From Rhynchopus sp. YZ270_cl-10 (Eukaryota > Euglenozoa > Diplonemea > Diplonemida > Diplonemidae), in NCBI GenBank assembly GCA_964035575.1, contig OZ037843.1, positions 1,116,001 through 1,180,000 of the forward strand: a stretch of 64,000 bases of DNA, read 5' to 3'. The notes beneath the pieces were generated by a model. The model made no database searches and was not told where the DNA came from. It saw nothing but the letters and a program-made list of their open reading frames with translations. Positions 62,689-64,000 of this stretch are shown piece by piece (within the stretch, counting starts at the first letter, position 1; every line of letters starts with the position of its first letter). The position numbers and the translations under genes are program-made.

Positions 62689-62763
62689 GTCCACAAACCC
62701 TCTGTGTGCACACTGCCGTACACCCTTCCCCACATTTACTTACACACAGGACACCCAAGAGTA
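62689..62763 (+). promoter_or_regulatory. Conserved leader of the second 7-TM gene
   Basis: Matches 43,782-43,860 except for a 4-base gap and a few changes. It ends in 'ttacttacacacag', gacaccc, then the ATG. Confidence 0.45.
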
Positions 62764-64000
62764 ATGCAGTATCACTCCCTGGTGCTGGTCACATATGTGT
62801 TGGCGCTGCTGTGCCCGTTGCTGTGTGCGGGGTATCTGTTTGCTGCAGACCCGGACGTTGTGATATACCGACACGAGGTAGATGTGAACGAGACGGGCAA
62901 CAAGACAGTCTTCTGCGACCTTGATACGCAGGTGTGCACCAACGGGGATGCACTCTGCGCACAGGGCGACAAGCTTGTGTTGGGGAGCGACTGTGATCCG
63001 ACCGGGTTCTGGACGGCCTTGCTGCTCCTGAAGTGGGTGTACATCTTTGTGTGGCTGACACGTCTGCCCATTCTCTTCACTTCTGTCATGCACGCGGTTG
63101 GCAAGGAAGGGAAGGTGACACCACCCCATAAGCTTGTGGACGTATGCAGCGTGGTCTCGCAGCTGGCTTCCTTCGCCGCCTTTGTGATATACGTCGGAGT
63201 GTTGTACGGGCGCATGCAATTCTTCGGGAGCGAGCAGCGAGTTGTCTACTTCCCCACAGGCTTCCCGGTCATGCTGTGGTACGTCATGCGACTCGATTTC
63301 GCCATATCGCTGCTACTGCCGCTTTGGTTCTTCTTGTCTGACTATTCCTTTGTATCGTGTCGATTGGCATTTTACGAACTGATAGTTGCGTCGCTTGTCT
63401 CTGCTGTGATCGCTTTCACGATGATACTGCACAACACAGAAATCATGGAAAATTACATGCCGTTTGTATATCTCCCTCTCTTAACATACCCGGTGTACTG
63501 GTACTTTTCCTCCTGGAGCTATTTAGGGGGCCTTGCGGAGTTGCTCACAGTGTGCAGCTTCTTTGTGTACACAGCGTCGTACTACGCGTTGGGCGTGGAG
63601 GACAGGGAGGACACCACCTACTTCATGTGTGCCCTCCACAAATTCCAAATGATGGCTCCGATGTGTCTGTTCTCGATAGCCCTTACCATTACGTCTGTGT
63701 GGGAGATCAGGCCGCAGAAGCAGATCTACAAGCCTATCACCTGGGAAGGGGTCTGTGCGATGCCTGAGCAACAAGCTGCCGCAGTCACTCTTGTCCTGAC
63801 TGCGATACATACTAAAGACTCTCGCACTCTCGAAGCCTTGCCCCAGGACACTCTCCACACTGCGTTCCATGGTGCGACGGTAGCTGAGATGAGTAGAATT
63901 GTGCAGTACTTTTGCGAAACCACAAACAGATTTGCGATCATTGTGGCCAGCAGAGTGCTCATCGACAGGAATGACCTGTTGGTGGACATGGACATCCCTG
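62764..64000 (+). CDS. Seven-TM membrane protein, paralogue 2, runs off the window
   Basis: Open for 412 codons with no stop before the window ends, so it is 3'-partial only because of the edge. Same plan as the gene at 43,861: signal peptide, short Cys-containing ectodomain (some sequons lost: NETGNKT here) and seven hydrophobic helices. The soluble region contains ALPQDTLHTAFHGATVAEMS. Residues from the signal peptide to TM2 and from TM6 onward are nearly the same as in paralogue 1. TM2 to TM5 differ strongly (for example SDYSFVSCRLAFYELIVASL here). It is probably the functional member of the family in this window. Family and function are not recognised. Confidence 0.75.
   Translation, partial: MQYHSLVLVTYVLALLCPLLCAGYLFAADPDVVIYRHEVDVNETGNKTVFCDLDTQVCTNGDALCAQGDKLVLGSDCDPTGFWTALLLLKWVYIFVWLTRLPILFTSVMHAVGKEGKVTPPHKLVDVCSVVSQLASFAAFVIYVGVLYGRMQFFGSEQRVVYFPTGFPVMLWYVMRLDFAISLLLPLWFFLSDYSFVSCRLAFYELIVASLVSAVIAFTMILHNTEIMENYMPFVYLPLLTYPVYWYFSSWSYLGGLAELLTVCSFFVYTASYYALGVEDREDTTYFMCALHKFQMMAPMCLFSIALTITSVWEIRPQKQIYKPITWEGVCAMPEQQAAAVTLVLTAIHTKDSRTLEALPQDTLHTAFHGATVAEMSRIVQYFCETTNRFAIIVASRVLIDRNDLLVDMDIP

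Overview
This window looks like nuclear DNA from a unicellular eukaryote. The large genes are multi-pass membrane proteins with few or no introns. It also carries a LINE with endonuclease, reverse transcriptase and RNase H, an apparently complete hAT transposon with a 43-bp GT-AG intron, poly(A)-tailed retroposons, and many short inverted-repeat elements and minisatellites. TGA and TAA both act as stops. There are no operons, Shine-Dalgarno sites or CRISPR arrays. I cannot name the species.

Layout. A small lysine-rich gene (0.67-0.87 kb) is followed by a six-pass class III nucleotidyl cyclase with all catalytic residues (2.4-4.5 kb). Four paralogous two-pass receptors follow at 5.3, 19.6, 26.7 and 33.5 kb. 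Each has a Cache-like ectodomain, a HAMP-like region and a cyclase-homology domain that has lost catalytic residues. The last two lie in a sequence-identical 6,850-bp tandem duplication (22,129-35,828). A LINE (13.5-18.4 kb) separates receptors 1 and 2. The receptors share non-coding 3' modules, and in two of four copies the same point has expanded into a GTGTAC hexamer array of about 350-420 bp. From 36 to 42 kb the last receptor's flank holds a three-copy 261-bp tandem repeat and several nested inverted-repeat insertions. A second receptor family, with a signal peptide and seven TM helices, is represented by a probably frameshifted gene at 43.9-45.8 kb, a fragment at 42.5 kb, and an open copy running off the right end (62.8-64 kb).

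The stretch 46.1-55.9 kb is a large nest of inverted repeats. An outer pair of about 600-bp arms encloses a 931-bp MITE, a 2,714-bp hAT element and a near-perfect palindrome with 563-bp arms. Because the outer arms duplicate each other, the uninterrupted sites for several of these insertions are still readable. From 56 to 62.7 kb there is repeat-rich DNA with further MITE-like elements.

How the genes may work together (inference): the cyclase can make a cyclic nucleotide. The neighbouring receptors keep its membrane-to-cyclase linker motif but not its active site, so they may be ligand-sensing regulatory partners or decoys. The tandem copies, patchy ectodomain differences and variable linkers suggest a diversifying sensory receptor cluster. 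The seven-TM family nearby shows the same mosaic variation.
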